Numbered from the stretch's first letter, positions 40,648 to 50,569 are shown. The stretch: DNA of 64,000 bases from Arenicellales bacterium (GCA_958295885.1 OY282380.1:2542001-2606000); one strand, 5' to 3'. Numbers and translations are program-made. The notes: generated from the sequence alone by a model not told the origin.

Positions 40648-40893
40648 ACCGGCCCCGCAGCTGAATCATCTGGAGATTGCTAAAAAAGACGCAGTAAATT
40701 AAGCTCAATTCATCGCGCTCCCAGCCTCCCGTCAATATCCCTATCAACACAGCAAGATCACACAAATCCGAATCAAGTCCACAATCCAGCATTGCTAAAG
40801 ACAACTATGAAGTCGCGATTTCGGCTTGGCATTGACCTCGTAACACACCACTTCAACTACAATTATGGATTACCATAAATTCAAATAAAATAG

Positions 40894-40968
40894 CCCTCGG
40901 TCACGGACTTGGATCCAAGCAGACCTGGCCCCGACCATTGCAATCCATACTCCAGTTTTGCCCCTTTT
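40894..40968 (+). repeat. 75-bp direct repeat, right copy
   Basis: Matches 39888-39962 except at two bases (GGATCC for GGATTC, TTGCAA for TTGAAA). It lies 17 bp before the inverted IS-terminal motif. Confidence 0.92.
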
Positions 40969-40984
40969 TCTTATTTTCCAGTCA

Positions 40985-41006
40985 TTTTTTAACCCAGAAA
41001 CTTGAG
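40985..41006 (-). repeat. Inverted IS-terminal motif next to the enolase-family gene
   Basis: Reads TTTTTTAACCCAGAAACTTGAG, close to the reverse complement of the motif at 39239-39260. If real, 39239-41006 is a 1.77-kb unit bounded by inverted ends that carries an IS tail and a toxin-antitoxin module. It ends 12 bp before the next gene's start. Confidence 0.6.
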
Positions 41007-41018
41007 CAATGAATTGAA

Positions 41019-42131
41019 ATGCGGATAGCCGATATTGAAATTTCCCGTCACCAAACCAAAATTCAGCCGCGGTTTCCGTCGTCATGGGATCCCCGTCCGC
41101 TTGAGACGTTCAACACAACGATGGTGCGCGTGACCCTGGAAGATGGCACTGTGGGCTTCGGTTCAGGTGACGCCATGATCGGATTCGAGCGTTATAAGGA
41201 TTTGTTCGTTGGCGCGGACGCATTCGATTTTGAAAGGCACAACAAAATTCTTGAAAGCATTTCTCTATTTGCCGCGCGCTGCTGGCCATTGGACCTTGCG
41301 CTCTGGGACCTAAAAGGAAAAATTGAAAACAAGCCGGTTTACCGGCTGCTTGGCGGAACGAATGGAAAAATTCCTCTGTATGCGTCAACAGGAACAGTTC
41401 GTCCCCCGGATGAATTGGCTCAGCAGGCCTGCCTGCTGCAGGACATGGGATTCAAGGCAATCAAATTTCGTATTGGCAGACGCCCCGTGGATGAAGACGC
41501 GGCAGCCATTCGCGCAGTTCGAAAGGCACTCGGTGACGACTTCGTAATCATGCTTGATGCGAATCAGGCCTGGAGGATGCCATGGGACCTTTCTCCAATA
41601 TGGACGGCCGAGCGCGCCGCTTCAGTCATCGAGAAAATGATGGACCTAAACATCTACTGGCTGGAAGAACCATTGCATCGAGGCGATTTTAAAGGTCTGC
41701 GCCAACTGCGTTCGATAAAAGGCGGACCTAAAATTGCGAGTGGCGAGATGAATACTGAATACTACGAACTCCGCCATCTTGCAGAGACTGGCTGTGTAGA
41801 CGTACTGCAGACCGACTGCGTATATTACGGCGGAATCACTGGTCTTGCTTCCATCGCGCACGAATGCGCTCAGCACGGCGTTACGTTCAGCCCTCATACC
41901 TGGGGCAATGGAATTGGATTCCTGGCGAATGCGCACCTGGCTGCCGGAACCGTCATCCCTCCTTATTTGGAATATGCGATCGACCCGCCAGAATGGACGC
42001 TGGAAGAACGGGACTTCATGCTGCAGGACCTCGTGCAGCACGATGGCGACGGCTGCATCGACCTAGGTGACCGACCCGGGCTGGGCTTTGAAATCAACGA
42101 GCAGATTTTGGCACAGACTCGGGTTGCGTGA
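41019..42131 (+). CDS. Enolase superfamily enzyme (mandelate racemase type)
   Basis: A 370-residue enzyme of the mandelate racemase/muconate lactonizing group. The capping domain is followed by a barrel in which FKAIKFRIG supplies a Lys-x-Arg pair, VIMLDANQAW the first metal ligand, WLEEPLHRGD the second, and IASGEMNTEYYEL the third. DVLQTDCVYYGG and TFSPHTWGNGIG give the Asp-His dyad of the racemase subgroup. The substrate is likely a sugar acid or other carboxylate but cannot be read from sequence. The gene stands alone and is convergent with aacS. An IS-derived end lies directly upstream, so its promoter may be altered. Confidence 0.85.
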   Translation: MRIADIEISRHQTKIQPRFPSSWDPRPLETFNTTMVRVTLEDGTVGFGSGDAMIGFERYKDLFVGADAFDFERHNKILESISLFAARCWPLDLALWDLKGKIENKPVYRLLGGTNGKIPLYASTGTVRPPDELAQQACLLQDMGFKAIKFRIGRRPVDEDAAAIRAVRKALGDDFVIMLDANQAWRMPWDLSPIWTAERAASVIEKMMDLNIYWLEEPLHRGDFKGLRQLRSIKGGPKIASGEMNTEYYELRHLAETGCVDVLQTDCVYYGGITGLASIAHECAQHGVTFSPHTWGNGIGFLANAHLAAGTVIPPYLEYAIDPPEWTLEERDFMLQDLVQHDGDGCIDLGDRPGLGFEINEQILAQTRVA

Positions 42132-42163
42132 GAGACGTCACAGGCCTTTTGCGTGCGAACCGC

Positions 42164-44116
42164 TTATTGAAGCTGCGGCAGGTTGCGATACAGGTCCAAC
42201 GCTTCTGGGTTGTCGAGAGCTTCCAGATTGTCCACGGATTCACCGTGCACGATCTTGCGCACCGCCACTTCGGTAATTTTTCCGTTTTTCGTCCTTGGAA
42301 TGTCCTCAACCTGAATGATTTTCGCTGGAACATGACGCGGGGACGCGTTGAAGCGGATTGCCTTTTTGATCTTGTCAGTCAATTCATCGTCCAAAACCAG
42401 TTCCGGCCTTAATCGAACGAACAGAACGACTCGAGTATCTCCATCCCACTGCTGCCCAATGACAAGACTCTCGACGACTTCGTCAACCTTTTCAGCTTGT
42501 CGATAGACTTCAGCAGTGCCAATTCGGACGCCACTGGGGTTCAGAACGGCATCAGATCGTCCATGCACGATCATTCCGCCGTGTTTCGTGATTTCCACAT
42601 AGTCACCGTGGTGCCATATTCCCGGAAAGGTCTCAAAATAGGCAGCTTGGTATTTTGCGTCGTTTTCGTCCTGCCAAAATCCTACGGGCATTGACGGGAA
42701 CGACCTGCGACAGACCAGTTCGCCTTTGACCCCTGCATTCACTTCTTTTCCATCGTCATCGAAAACCGCAACATCCATCGCGAGTCCCTTACACTGAATT
42801 TCACCGCGCCATACAGGCAGGGCGGGATTGCCCAGAACGAAACAGGAAATCAGATCGGTGCCACCTGAAATTGAAGACAGGCAGACATCTTTTCTGACTG
42901 CCTCATAGACGTAATCGAATCCTTCCGGATTCAGAGGCGATCCCGTTGACATGATGCTTCGCAGTGAAGACAGGGAATGGGTGTCGATGGGGCGGATTCC
43001 AGACTTTGATATGAAGTCGATGTATTTGGCGGAAATCCCGAAGTAATTGATGCCGTAATCATCAATATAGTCAAAAAAAGCGTATTCATTGGGGACGAAG
43101 GGTGAGCCTTCGTACAGAACGATCGCGACTTCCGACGCGAGTGCCGTTGCAAGCCAGTTCCACATCATCCAGCCGCAGGTCGTGAAGAAAAAGAGCTTTT
43201 CACCTTTTTTCAGATTCACGTGAAGCCGGTGTTCTTTGAGGTGCTGCAGCAGCGTTCCTCCCACACCGTGCACGATACACTTCGGTGCGCCGGTGGTGCC
43301 GGACGAAAACAGAATGAACAATGGATGGTTGAACGGCAGCTGGACGTATTTGATCGGGGCGTCTGAATGTCCTGAACAAAATTCTTCCAGGTCCACTGCA
43401 CCGTCCGTTGAGGCGGTGCCGGATTCGCTCAAGTAGGGTACGATCAGGAATTTTTCGACCGATGGAAGACTGCGGAGAATTTCGTTCAGCTTGTTTCGGA
43501 TATCGAACGGCTTGCCGCCATAGAAATAGCCGTCTACAGAAATCAAAATCCTGGGTTCGACCTGTCCAAAGCGGTCGATGACCCCTTGTGCTCCAAAATC
43601 AGGCGAACAGGATGACCAGGTTGCGCCGCAGGCCGCCGCTGCAAGCATGCAAATGACCGTTTCTGGAATATTGGGCATATACGCAACAATGCGGTCTCCA
43701 GGCTGAATTCCATGTGCCTGAAAGGCTCTCGCCAATTGAAACACTTTTCGATTGAGCTCAGCGCAGCTGATCACTCGGTCTTCTTTCTGTTCACCTCGGG
43801 AGATGATGGCGGGACTGTCGTCGTTGCGACGGAGCAGATTCTCGGTGAAGTTCAAACAGGCATCCGGGAACCAGACCGCGCCCGGCATGGAGGATTCATT
43901 TTTGACTGTAGTCGAGCTGGTTCTGGAAGCCTGCACATCACAAAACTGCCAGACTGAATTCCAAAAGTCCGCTTTGTTTTCCACTGACCACGCATGCAGA
44001 GCGTTAAAGTCAGGAATCTGGGCAGCGAAATTTTTTTCGACGTGGCGTGCGAACTTTGTGATCGCCGCCGACTCAACTAGTTCAGAACTCGGTGTCCAGA
44101 GTGGTCGATTCATCAT
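42164..44116 (-). CDS. Acetoacetyl-CoA synthetase (acetoacetate-CoA ligase)
   Basis: A 650-residue adenylate-forming enzyme that activates acetoacetate with ATP and CoA. Family features are the start RPLWTPSSELVESA, ATP-binding LFSSGTTGAPKCIVHGVGGTL near residue 275, FFTTCGWMMWNWLA, YEGSPFVPNEYAFFD, and the hinge and catalytic Lys region PRTKNGKITEVAVRKIV near 620. The length agrees with AacS rather than acetyl-CoA synthetase. It feeds ketone bodies or products of amino acid and hydroxybutyrate degradation into central metabolism. An Lrp-type regulator gene lies 72 bp upstream on the same strand. Confidence 0.92.
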   Translation of the reverse strand: MMNRPLWTPSSELVESAAITKFARHVEKNFAAQIPDFNALHAWSVENKADFWNSVWQFCDVQASRTSSTTVKNESSMPGAVWFPDACLNFTENLLRRNDDSPAIISRGEQKEDRVISCAELNRKVFQLARAFQAHGIQPGDRIVAYMPNIPETVICMLAAAACGATWSSCSPDFGAQGVIDRFGQVEPRILISVDGYFYGGKPFDIRNKLNEILRSLPSVEKFLIVPYLSESGTASTDGAVDLEEFCSGHSDAPIKYVQLPFNHPLFILFSSGTTGAPKCIVHGVGGTLLQHLKEHRLHVNLKKGEKLFFFTTCGWMMWNWLATALASEVAIVLYEGSPFVPNEYAFFDYIDDYGINYFGISAKYIDFISKSGIRPIDTHSLSSLRSIMSTGSPLNPEGFDYVYEAVRKDVCLSSISGGTDLISCFVLGNPALPVWRGEIQCKGLAMDVAVFDDDGKEVNAGVKGELVCRRSFPSMPVGFWQDENDAKYQAAYFETFPGIWHHGDYVEITKHGGMIVHGRSDAVLNPSGVRIGTAEVYRQAEKVDEVVESLVIGQQWDGDTRVVLFVRLRPELVLDDELTDKIKKAIRFNASPRHVPAKIIQVEDIPRTKNGKITEVAVRKIVHGESVDNLEALDNPEALDLYRNLPQLQ

Positions 44117-44188
44117 ATTTACATGATTTGGGCAGCTGAAGGCTCCTAGATGCGAGTCAAGTACAAGCTGATGATGCCAATGTTTGAA

Positions 44189-44656
44189 TTATTCGGGTAT
44201 TGCGTACTGCAGTGGCAGCGACGTTGTATATTTTATGCGCTCCATTGCAAAACTTGAGCTGACGTCGTGGATGTCGGCGGAAGAAATGAGTCTTCTGTAG
44301 AATTTGTCAAACTCTGTGATGTCGGGCACGACGACCCGCATCAGGTAATCGATTTCTCCACTCATTCGATAAAATTCCACAACTTCAGGAAATTCAATCA
44401 CAGCGCTCGCAAAGGATTCAAGCCATGCCGCATTGTGCTGATTGGTGCGGATCGCGACGAAGACATCGACTCCTAGATTCAACTTGTCCCGATTCAGCAG
44501 CCCGACTTTTTTCAGGATCACGTTGTCTTCTTCCAGCTTCCTGATTCGGCGCCAGCAGGGTGTCGTGCTCAGCTTCACCTGTTTCGCAATTTGACTGGCA
44601 GACAGATTGGCGTCGCTCTGAATACAATTTAGAATGTCGAGATCGATTTTGTCCAT
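44189..44656 (-). CDS. Lrp/AsnC family transcriptional regulator
   Basis: A 155-residue regulator. The N-terminal helix-turn-helix is DKIDLDILNCIQSDANLSASQIAKQVKLS (seen in LDILNCIQSDANLS and QIAKQVKLSTTPCWRRI). The C-terminal RAM domain, which binds amino acids and oligomerises, includes VVEFYRMSGEIDYLMRVVVPD. It lies directly upstream of aacS on the same strand with a 72-bp gap and may regulate it. Confidence 0.93.
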   Translation of the reverse strand: MDKIDLDILNCIQSDANLSASQIAKQVKLSTTPCWRRIRKLEEDNVILKKVGLLNRDKLNLGVDVFVAIRTNQHNAAWLESFASAVIEFPEVVEFYRMSGEIDYLMRVVVPDITEFDKFYRRLISSADIHDVSSSFAMERIKYTTSLPLQYAIPE

Positions 44657-44932
44657 AGCAAATTACATCCTTTAAAATCGAAAATATTGTAAAATCTTAC
44701 CACGATTTGATTAATATCGCAAAAATATTTTTGCGTTCTGGCTAAAATAGGATATATCAAGCAATATTCAATTCCTATATGGACTGCCGCGAACAAAGAC
44801 CTTTTTTGAATAAATCTTGTGTATTTTCAAGGACGCTTCTATAATGGTTCTGCTGAACAGAATTTGCATGTGCGTTCAGAGTGCACATGCCTAACAGTCA
44901 AGTGCCTAAAATTTAGGAGGTGTAATTACCAA

Positions 44933-45148
44933 ATGCCAAGCGTACGCGTCAAAACCGACGAACCTTTTGACATCAACCTGCGACGGTTTCGCCGCTCTTG
45001 CGAAAAAGCAGGAATATTTAGCGAAATTCGAAGAAGAGAGTATTACGAAAAACCAACAGCCATCCGCAAGCGAAAAGCGGCTGCTGCGGTAAAGAGAGAA
45101 AAAAAACGCATGATGCGTCAACGCGGTTACTACACTCGTTCATACTAA
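44933..45148 (+). CDS. rpsU: 30S ribosomal protein S21
   Basis: A 71-residue S21 with the expected basic composition ([19 protein letters not shown], then [18 protein letters not shown]). A strong Shine-Dalgarno site AGGAGGTG lies 12 bp upstream of the ATG at 44933, which fixes the start. It heads the macromolecular-synthesis operon rpsU-dnaG. Confidence 0.97.
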   Translation: MPSVRVKTDEPFDINLRRFRRSCEKAGIFSEIRRREYYEKPTAIRKRKAAAAVKREKKRMMRQRGYYTRSY

Positions 45149-45337
45149 ATTCCTCGATTCAACCCGGTCTCGGCCTGCCGGACCACCTATCAAATTTTCA
45201 GTAGATTCATACGAATTAAGTGACTGAACCAGTTCAGTCACGCAGGATGTTGTTTCGTTCATTTGCCGGTATTGATACAATTTTAATCGGTAGAACGATT
45301 CAATTCCTATGTTTCGACTTACGACTTAAACGGTTCA

Positions 45338-47098
45338 ATGCCAGGTAAATTACCTCCCGAATTCCTCCAGGAACTGCTCAGTCGAGTAGATATCGTGGAT
45401 GTCATACGCAATCAGGTTCCGCTGAAAAAATACGGGCGCGAATTTCGAGCCAGCTGTCCGTTTCATACGGAACGGACGCCTTCTTTTTATGTCAGTCCCG
45501 CGAAGCAGTTCTACCATTGTTTTGGATGCGGTGAAAGCGGCACTGCAATTTCATTCCTGATGAAATACAGCAATCTGAGATTTATGGATGCGATCGAAGA
45601 ACTCGCATCTATCGCAGGCATGGAAATTCCCAAGAATCGGACCGCAGGCCCGTCAATGGGCAATACTGCCAGACTGATCCAGCTGATGGAGGAAGTGCAG
45701 GCGGCATACAAGAGGGAACTGCTTCGAAGTGATCCTGAATCTCATGTCAAGAGTTATTTCAAGAATCGGGGTTTCAAGCAGAAAAGCGCAATGCATTTTG
45801 GCATTGGTTTTGCACCGGAACGCTGGGATTTCATACTGAAAAAATTTGGCCGTTCGGAATCAGACCGTAGCCTGCTGCGTAAAGCCGGTCTAGTCATTCG
45901 AAACGATAAGGGCCGGGAATACGATCGATTTCGGAATCGACTCATGTTTCCGATTCATGATCGCCGCGGCCGCGTGATTGCTTTTGGCGGTCGAGTGCTC
46001 GATTCCAGCGAACCGAAGTACCTGAATTCGCCAGAAACGGTTCTATTTAGAAAGAGCAACGAACTTTTCGGACTGTTTCACGCTGCGAAAGCGATCAAGG
46101 ATGAAGGCAAAGCGATTATCGTAGAAGGGTACACGGACGTTTTGTCCCTGCACCAGTCTGGCATTGAAAACGCAGTGGCGACGCTCGGCACTGCCACGAC
46201 TTCCTATCACATACGGGAACTTTTCCGCGCGACGGATGAAATCGTGTTTTGTTTTGATGGTGACCGCCCGGGGAAAATCGCCGCTTGGAGAGCCATGAAA
46301 TCAGCATTGACGATGATGTATGACGGGCGGCTTGTCGGGTTTGTGTTTCTGCCAAAAGGCCATGATCCGGATTCCTTCGTCCGACAGAACGGCACTGCTG
46401 AATTTCAGCAGTTGATTTCCAACTGCGAGCCCATCGCCGAGTTCATTTTTCGACAGCTGAAAGGCAGTGCAGACATCAACCGCGCGGATGGAATCGGAAA
46501 ACTCATCAAAGACATCACTCCAATTCTGACACAGCTGCCGGATTCAACCTTACGCGAGCTGATGAAAAATGAACTTCGTAAAATCACTGGTTTGAGTGAA
46601 GATTACCTTAAGAAAAAATTTGCGCCTGAGGTTTCTCACAAGCGGCAGGTTCAAACGAAGCTAAATAAACACGACCTGTCAAACCGCGCACTGGCGCTGC
46701 TGATTCAGAATCCCAGCTTGAGCCAACTGGTGGAACAGGCGGAACACCTGATCGAATTTAGACGCGGTCAAAATTCCCGGCTGCTGGTCGAAGTGCTCAG
46801 CAAACTGAAAGCGAATCCCGGACTAAACACCGCAGCTCTCATTGAAGAATACCGCGGTACGGAATTGTTTGAGCTGGTTCGCACGTTCGCTGATTTGGAG
46901 CACTTTGTGCCGGAAGATGGCTTGCTGGAAGAATTTATCGGCATTATTGCGAAGATCGAGAAATTGGGAAACCGGCATACGGCGAGGTCGAAAATTTCTG
47001 AATTAATGAAGGAGAGTCGATCGAGTTTGGAAGACGCCGCCAAGATTCAGGAATTGCTGGTAGAATCTCGAAAAGCGAAAACGAAATCATTCAGTTAA
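45338..47098 (+). CDS. dnaG: DNA primase
   Basis: A 586-residue primase. The N-terminal zinc finger is CPFHTERTPSFYVSP...HCFGCGESG, the RNA polymerase core includes YDRFRNRLMFPIHDRRGRVIAFGGRV (pieces: RFRNRLMFPI and GRVIAFGGR), and Toprim shows IIVEGYTDV and FCFDGDRPG with the catalytic acids. The C-terminal DnaB-binding domain is divergent. The gene follows rpsU by 189 bp. rpoD, which usually comes next in this operon, is not there: a tRNA follows 68 bp after the stop. Confidence 0.97.
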   Translation: MPGKLPPEFLQELLSRVDIVDVIRNQVPLKKYGREFRASCPFHTERTPSFYVSPAKQFYHCFGCGESGTAISFLMKYSNLRFMDAIEELASIAGMEIPKNRTAGPSMGNTARLIQLMEEVQAAYKRELLRSDPESHVKSYFKNRGFKQKSAMHFGIGFAPERWDFILKKFGRSESDRSLLRKAGLVIRNDKGREYDRFRNRLMFPIHDRRGRVIAFGGRVLDSSEPKYLNSPETVLFRKSNELFGLFHAAKAIKDEGKAIIVEGYTDVLSLHQSGIENAVATLGTATTSYHIRELFRATDEIVFCFDGDRPGKIAAWRAMKSALTMMYDGRLVGFVFLPKGHDPDSFVRQNGTAEFQQLISNCEPIAEFIFRQLKGSADINRADGIGKLIKDITPILTQLPDSTLRELMKNELRKITGLSEDYLKKKFAPEVSHKRQVQTKLNKHDLSNRALALLIQNPSLSQLVEQAEHLIEFRRGQNSRLLVEVLSKLKANPGLNTAALIEEYRGTELFELVRTFADLEHFVPEDGLLEEFIGIIAKIEKLGNRHTARSKISELMKESRSSLEDAAKIQELLVESRKAKTKSFS

Positions 47099-47166
47099 AA
47101 TCTGCCAATCGCGCTATTTATCAGCATCAGCCTGCGATAAAATTTAATAACCTGCAATAACAATGG

Positions 47167-47243
47167 GGGCCTGTAGCTCAGTCGGTCAGAGCAGTGGACT
47201 CATAATCCATTGGTCGAAGGTTCGAATCCTTCCGGGCCCACCA
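47167..47243 (+). tRNA. tRNA with CAT anticodon (Ile2 or elongator Met)
   Basis: A 77-nt cloverleaf with encoded CCA. GGGCCTG pairs with CGGGCCC, the anticodon arm has loop CTCATAA, and the T arm is GGTTCGAATCC. The variable region TTGGTCG resembles tRNA-Ile(CAU), whose C34 is changed to lysidine, but an elongator tRNA-Met cannot be excluded without a covariance model. It marks the border between the dnaG block and the accessory island, so it is a candidate integration site. Confidence 0.93.
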
Positions 47244-47309
47244 AGTAATTGATAAAGTCGCAAAACGTAAATTGCTTATGTTCCAGCAACTATAGGGTAA
47301 AACCAAAAG

Positions 47310-47981
47310 ATGAATGCTAATGATCACAAAAAAATTCTAGAAGATTGGCAAGAACGACCACTATACAAAAGTAAAGAATTCATTAGTGATGGCCCCATTG
47401 ATTGGGAACGTTGGAAAAATATTGAATACCGAGTGTTATTTTTAGCGAAAGAAGTGAACGCGCGAGTAGGTGAGAATTGGAGTCTACCGGATTCAATTAG
47501 ATGCAACTGGGGAGGTCCAAAGTACAAAATCTGGTGGACTGCTGCATATTGGGCCTATGGAATTCAAAATTTGAGCCAAGATTCGATACCACCAAACCCA
47601 AAGTTCAAAGAATTATGGGATGATGTCAGAGAAGCTTTTCTCTCAACTGCTATTGTCAATGTCAAAAAGAGAGAAGGGGGTCCATCATCGGACGATGAGG
47701 ATCTAAGAAAATACATTGACGATGAAGAAGACAAAGATCTACTCAGAAAACAAGTCAACTGTCTGAATCCGAATTTTGTCGTTTGTTGCAATACTTGGAA
47801 TTTGATTCAAGATCAAAATGTTTGGCCAAACGCAAAGGAGATTTCCGAGCGCGTTCTCAAGATTGACGATATGCTGGTGTTGAATTTCTGGCATCCTGCT
47901 AACTTTTATCCTAGTGTGATGAATTACTACACCGTATTAGCATTGCTTCAGCGAGCACTTCGTGCCGACTCTCTTGAATAA
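47310..47981 (+). CDS. Uracil-DNA-glycosylase-fold-like protein of unknown role
   Basis: A 223-residue protein I cannot name. The pattern of short conserved strands (YRVLFLAKEVNAR near residue 40, NPNFVVCCNTW near 155, MLVLNFWHPANFY near 190) resembles uracil-DNA glycosylase-fold proteins, where the last segment often carries a His-Pro pair. The middle is very acidic. It starts 66 bp after the tRNA, as first gene of the accessory island. Some UDG-fold proteins occur in defence loci; that role here is only a guess. Confidence 0.5.
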   Translation: MNANDHKKILEDWQERPLYKSKEFISDGPIDWERWKNIEYRVLFLAKEVNARVGENWSLPDSIRCNWGGPKYKIWWTAAYWAYGIQNLSQDSIPPNPKFKELWDDVREAFLSTAIVNVKKREGGPSSDDEDLRKYIDDEEDKDLLRKQVNCLNPNFVVCCNTWNLIQDQNVWPNAKEISERVLKIDDMLVLNFWHPANFYPSVMNYYTVLALLQRALRADSLE

Positions 47982-48347
47982 TCCGACTCCAGCATTCGCA
48001 TTACTATCGAACTACGCCGATAATTGGACAGAAATTCGTACTCAACTCGAAGCAAGATTCGCTATTCTTAAATGCGATGAAGACACCAAGGCGACATTAC
48101 AGGAAGCCCTAGACGCCCACTAGGCTGTAGGCTGGACTCTATCGATGTGTTACCCGAGTATTGTTTCCGGAGTTTGAGAGAGTATTTCGTTTGGCAATAC
48201 GATCCAAGTTTCGGAGTTCAAAATCACATTCAATTACTAAGGTAAAATGAGCTGAGTTATTTTCGCTTTCCGAAAATGGAATGTTCATGTACTATGACAG
48301 TTATTGCTCCTTAACTTAATTCTATATAGAAAATCAGAGTACGTTAA
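47982..48347. other. Spacer with a short unassigned frame and an IS-terminal motif
   Basis: A short plus frame overlapping the end of the previous gene reads NNPTPAFALLSNYADNW and FAILKCDEDTKATLQEALDAH to a TAG near 48123; it looks like part of a longer protein, but I do not recognise it. A solo IS-terminal motif lies at 48204-48225. Confidence 0.35.
48204..48225 (+). repeat. Solo IS-terminal motif
   Basis: Reads CCAAGTTTCGGAGTTCAAAATC, almost the same as the end of IS fragment copy A at 17681-17700. No transposase coding is attached here. Confidence 0.65.
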
Positions 48348-48734
48348 ATGATTGAAAATCCTGAAATAACGCTCAAAATTCTAAGAATTTATGCTAGAGA
48401 TGAAACACCTTGGCCGGCTAATTATTGTGTTGAAGATATTGTCAGACTGACTGACGATTTCGAGCGTAATGCAATCGAGTACCATTTAATTTGTGCGATC
48501 GAAAGTGAATTGTTGCATGGAAGTGTCAATAAAACATCAATGATGGATGGTAACTTATACACATTTGGATACATTGATGGGCTCACAGCGAAAGGTAGTG
48601 AATACGTCTGTAACTCAGAAAACCCTGAAGTTTGGAACAAGGCAAAAGATTATTTGATTTCAGCAGGATTAAAATTAACAACAAACAATTTAGTCACCGC
48701 AGTTTCAGATGTTGTGCAAGATATTATTTCGTAA
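48348..48734 (+). CDS. DUF2513-like small protein
   Basis: A 128-residue protein. The arrangement of an early YHLICAIESELLHG segment, YIDGLTAKGSEYVC and NPEVWNKAKDYL resembles DUF2513 proteins, which have a winged-helix-like fold and often occur with phage or defence genes. I see no membrane span or signal. It stands alone, with low GC typical of this island. Confidence 0.55.
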   Translation: MIENPEITLKILRIYARDETPWPANYCVEDIVRLTDDFERNAIEYHLICAIESELLHGSVNKTSMMDGNLYTFGYIDGLTAKGSEYVCNSENPEVWNKAKDYLISAGLKLTTNNLVTAVSDVVQDIIS

Positions 48735-49187
48735 CATTCCTTTGTGTTTAATTCAGTTGAATAAGAATTCGCATGCGGCAGTTCCAAATAAACGTTAAGG
48801 CAATTGATTTTGCTGACACTATCTTTTTACAGATCGGTCATATAGTAAATCATCTGTGCTACCTACAGAATGAACGAACTCATGCAAATGCTATCGCATT
48901 TGAGCGGGTCATACAGTGCATCGCTTTTCGCCCCTCTCGCTATCTCGAATTGGTTGCGAGTGAACACTTCAATCGACGATAAGTACAGCCATTATTCTAG
49001 TAGCAGCACGATCATTAGCTCATTTGCTTTGATCCACTGTACTTGAAAAGGTTATCGTAGCGGATTAACTGATTGAGTTTCCGGCAGTGCCTATAAGAGT
49101 CTTTCCGGCATGCCGACCAATGTGTGTGTCGGCTTCGTCCGGTTCAGCCTGCAAACTACGGCAACCAGAAATGTGGTAGTTCTTATA
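48735..49187. other. AT-rich spacer before the ISNCY fragment
   Basis: A 69-codon frame at 48773-48982 crosses it, but it has no ribosome site or recognisable content. I call no gene. Confidence 0.3.
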
Positions 49188-49887
49188 TAGTGCTTGGCAG
49201 AAAACCAAAATAGCGTATAATTAGCAAGCAATATCAGACACATAAAGTCGATACATTGGAGGCGAAGATTTTCTGTAAAACAGCGAAATCGCCTCCAAAT
49301 TCGCAACATTAGGGTCAAAACCTCAATATAAATCGTCAAAACCTCGAGATTGACCATCAAATTCTCCAAATCAACGCAATCTTCGGTATTTTTTCTGCCA
49401 TGAGACAAGTCGAATCGGCACAAGCCGAGCTGGGCGGCACCTTCATCAGCGAAGTGAGGATAAATCCGAAATCGCGCGACGACATTCCGGTTCTGCTGCG
49501 GGGTCTGCAGCATATTTACCAAAAACAATCGGTACGCGTCAAGGTGTTTGAGTTTCTGAGCGCTCAGCTGCATGACAAGGTGCGACACGACACCGGTCGT
49601 CCGGGCATGGACTGGTGGTGGATCTTGGTGCTGGCGAGGCTCAAGCAGGGCTTGAACTGCGATTACGATCGGCTCGCTGAGTTGGCCAATGAGCATGGCA
49701 CGCTGCGCAAGATGCTGGGTCACGGCATTATGCCGCATGACTACAACCGCCAGACTGTCGCCGACAATGTGCGACTGCTGACGCCGCAGCTGTTGGATGA
49801 GACCAGTCGGCTGGTCGTGTGCGAAGGACACTAGGCAGCTGGCAAAGCGCCGGCCGCGGCGCTGCGCGGTCGAGCAGACTCATTTTG
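49188..49887 (+). mobile_element. ISNCY-type element, 5' part (copy A)
   Basis: About 0.7 kb starting TAGTGCTTGGCAG, with a non-coding leader of 210 bp and an N-terminal transposase coding from ATG 49400. The protein reads MRQVESAQAELGGTFISEV, then GMDWWWILVLARLKQGLNC and LRKMLGHGIMPHDYNRQTV (piece: HDYNRQTVADNV). An early TAG ends it at 49834. Similarity to copy B continues to CATTTTG at 49887 and stops there, before the catalytic acidic residues. Copy A has an extra duplicated piece of about 24 bp in its leader. Confidence 0.85.
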
Positions 49888-49904
49888 TACGGAATAGGCA
49901 GTCT

Positions 49905-50290
49905 GCATCCGCCGCACCGTGAAGCATTACCGCAAGCGTAAAAAGTACAAACAAACCGTTGAAGAGTGCGTTGGCATCACATCGCTGAGCGCCGATAAGG
50001 CCGATGCTCAGACCTTGCTGGGTTACAACCGCGGACACTGGTCGATCGAAACCGTGCATCGCATCCTGGATGACGCCAACAATTGGAACGAGGACCACTG
50101 CCGCATCCGCCGCGGGCATGGGCCCGAGAACGTCAGCGCACTTCGTCGCTTTGCGGTCGCAGTGATCAGACGATACCTAAAACTGGTTGCGCCGACGATG
50201 CGCGAATTGCACGGCAACGTACGTCTGCTGCTTGATTATCTGCGTCTGACCAAGAACACCCGACGACGCGGCGCGGCCATTTTACAATAA
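49905..50290 (+). pseudogene. ISAs1-type transposase C-terminus (DruA-fusion type)
   Basis: The frame gives RGHWSIETVHRILDDANNW, DHCRIRRGHGPENVSALRRFA and LLLDYLRLTKNTRRR. These are the end of the ISAs1 transposase, with the catalytic Glu in SIET. The NTRRR ending is typical of the long proteins in which a DUF4338 (DruA) domain is fused to this transposase. The first part is missing because ISNCY sequence directly precedes it. The likely N-terminus lies at 51343-51480 on the other strand. Confidence 0.72.
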
Positions 50291-50569
50291 GTTGAAACGG
50301 CGCACAGCCGACGCGCCGTCTGCCAACGCAGCCATCACTCATCCGGCCGGCATCAGAGTCGCCGTAGCAGGCAGACTGTGTCCGGATCCAAGCTATAGCC
50401 GGAAAACTCGCTCAGCAACCCATTGAAACCTGCCCTGATTGAATAAAATTCGACGAAAGGCGCGCAAACATACCTCTTGTTTCGATCAGATTTACGCATT
50501 GTTCTCACAACTTAGCGTGCAAAATTGTTCTATGGCTCCAATAAAATTTGCCGTGGGTAAACACCTGGG

